Of a stretch of DNA of 15,308 nt, positions 14,952 to 15,308 are shown piece after piece. The notes beneath the pieces were generated by a model. The model worked only from the letters and a program-made list of their open reading frames with translations, was not told where the DNA came from and searched no databases. Every line of letters starts with the position of its first letter. Position 1 is the stretch's first letter. The DNA is from JBFELO01 sp041552055 (GTDB lineage: Bacteria > Acidobacteriota > Thermoanaerobaculia > Thermoanaerobaculales > Sulfomarinibacteraceae): positions 1 through 15,308 of the forward strand of contig JBFELO010000106.1 in the NCBI GenBank assembly GCA_041552055.1. Direction: 5' to 3'. The position numbers were made by a program, and so were the translations under genes.

Positions 14952-14993
14952 GAGACACTCCTTCTGCGGACGCAGCGCGGCGGGACGCCCCCC

Positions 14994-15022
14994 ATCCTAA
15001 GCACCGTCGCGCCGAGGGTCAA
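14994..15022 (-). promoter_or_regulatory. Sigma70-type promoter of recA
   Basis: On the minus strand TTGACC (15022-15017) and TAGGAT (14999-14994) are separated by exactly 17 bases and lie 43 bases before the recA ATG. The -35 box matches consensus at five of six positions and the -10 box at four of six. I looked for an SOS box of the CTGT-N8-ACAG or GAAC-N4-GTTC type around it and found none. Confidence 0.65.
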
Positions 15023-15026
15023 GAGT

Positions 15027-15117
15027 CCCCGCCCGCCCGACCAGGTACAGGGTCCAAGGTACAAGGTACAACGCCCCCGCCCGCCCGGGATGCTCTTCCT
15101 CGTCATCGTCATCGCCC
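15027..15117 (-). repeat. Dispersed intergenic repeat, family B copy 2 (inverted relative to copy 1)
   Basis: Read on the minus strand it gives GGGCGATGACGATGACGAGG, then AAGAGCAT, a CCCGGGCGGGCGGGGGCG block, the tandem words TTGTACC/TTGTACC/TTGGACC and a GCGGGCGGGG end. The block order is the same as in 7078-7155. It is upstream of the recA promoter and close to the insertion sequence at the right edge. Confidence 0.65.
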
Positions 15118-15134
15118 GTCCGTGCCAAGCTCCC

Positions 15135-15162
15135 GTCGCTCGTCGCTGGTCGCTGGTCGCTC
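15135..15162. repeat. Four 7-base tandem repeats
   Basis: GTCGCTC, GTCGCTG, GTCGCTG and GTCGCTC follow one another without gaps, between the family B repeat and the insertion sequence. The words differ only in the last base, which suggests recent expansion by slippage. Confidence 0.7.
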
Positions 15163-15177
15163 GACCCGGTGGCGTCC

Positions 15178-15308
15178 TGGTATAGGTTGACACCTGAGAG
15201 GAGGTTCGAGGGTGTCACAGCAAGTGATGAGGTACAGTGAGGCGTTCAAGCAGCAGGTGGTGGACGAGCTGGAGAGAGGGCGTTTTGGGAGTTCACACGA
15301 GGCAGCCC
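15178..15308 (+). mobile_element. Left end of an IS3-family insertion sequence (boundary approximate)
   Basis: The short distance from the OrfA start to the repeats at 15162 means the element's left end falls between about 15165 and 15195. IS3-family ends usually begin with TG. The TGGTATAGGTTGACACC stretch from 15178 is the best candidate, but the other end is not in view and no target duplication can be checked. Confidence 0.45.
15212..15308 (+). CDS. IS3-type transposase OrfA, N-terminal part (cut at window edge)
   Basis: The only plus-strand gene. GTG at 15212 is preceded by AGGAGG seven bases upstream. It opens a frame that reads SQQVMRYSEAFKQQVVDELE, then RGRFGSSHEAA, before the window ends. 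The pattern RYSEAFKxQVVxELExGxF is the start of the helix-turn-helix domain of IS3-family OrfA proteins, which bind the element ends; the catalytic OrfB would follow by frameshift outside the window. ATG at 15227 is a weaker alternative start. Thirty-two codons are enough for the family, not for the subgroup. Confidence 0.75.
   Translation, partial: MSQQVMRYSEAFKQQVVDELERGRFGSSHEAA

Noticed and set aside
15043..15070. Repeated GGTAC words upstream of recA as a LexA site
   Set aside because: They belong to the tandem-word part of a dispersed repeat that also occurs, with other words, at 7078-7155, and match no SOS box I know.
15187..15192. TTGACA before the transposase gene as a promoter -35 box
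   Set aside because: No -10-like hexamer stands 16-18 bases downstream; it is more likely part of the element's terminal inverted repeat.

Overview
This window of about 65% G+C bacterial DNA carries mostly minus-strand genes. It is dominated by membrane-bound redox complexes of the kind found in sulfate-reducing or other sulfur- and hydrogen-metabolising anaerobes. The mix of a 16-haem cytochrome, CCG-domain iron-sulfur proteins, NarI-like cytochromes b and a NrfD-family protein fits a sulfate-reducing lineage. Acidobacteriota (Thermoanaerobaculia-like) or a Desulfobacterota relative are both possible. The sequence alone does not settle the taxonomy.

Layout, read on the minus strand from right to left. 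(1) 15308-15212: the cut start of an IS3-type transposase OrfA gene (plus strand). (2) 15180-14952: a repeat-rich spacer with a good sigma70-type promoter for recA. (3) 14951-13902 recA, then 13804-12668, an exported DsbA/thioredoxin-fold protein with an unrecognised N-terminal domain. (4) 12489-11062: an orphan six-TM sensor histidine kinase resembling RegB/PrrB redox sensors. (5) 10912-10199: a TVP38/TMEM64 (VTT-domain) membrane protein with a strong hairpin over its translation start. (6) 9730-7194: a two-gene module of a DsrM/HdrE-like cytochrome b and a DsrK/HdrD-like CCG protein, coupled by an ATGA overlap. (7) An 800-base non-coding, repeat-laden spacer. (8) 6385 to the left edge: a tight six-gene operon, tmcD-tmcC-tmcB-hmcA-hmcB-hmcC (last gene cut).

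The operon in (8) is the main result. Its first three products match the cytoplasmic and membrane parts of the Tmc complex (tryptophan-rich propeller TmcD, cytochrome b TmcC, CCG protein TmcB). Where Tmc has a tetrahaem cytochrome, this operon has the 16-haem HmcA, followed by the Tat-exported ferredoxin HmcB and the NrfD-like HmcC. The expected role is to pass electrons between a periplasmic cytochrome pool (hydrogenase or formate dehydrogenase derived), the membrane and quinone pool, and cytoplasmic thiol/disulfide chemistry. The neighbouring DsrMK-like pair provides a second route to the cytoplasm.

The spacers hold at least three families of intergenic repeats: palindromic elements built on a GGATACGGAGACGG core, an inverted pair around 7078 and 15117, and a composite inverted/direct repeat at 6798-7044. 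No CRISPR array, tRNA or rRNA was seen.
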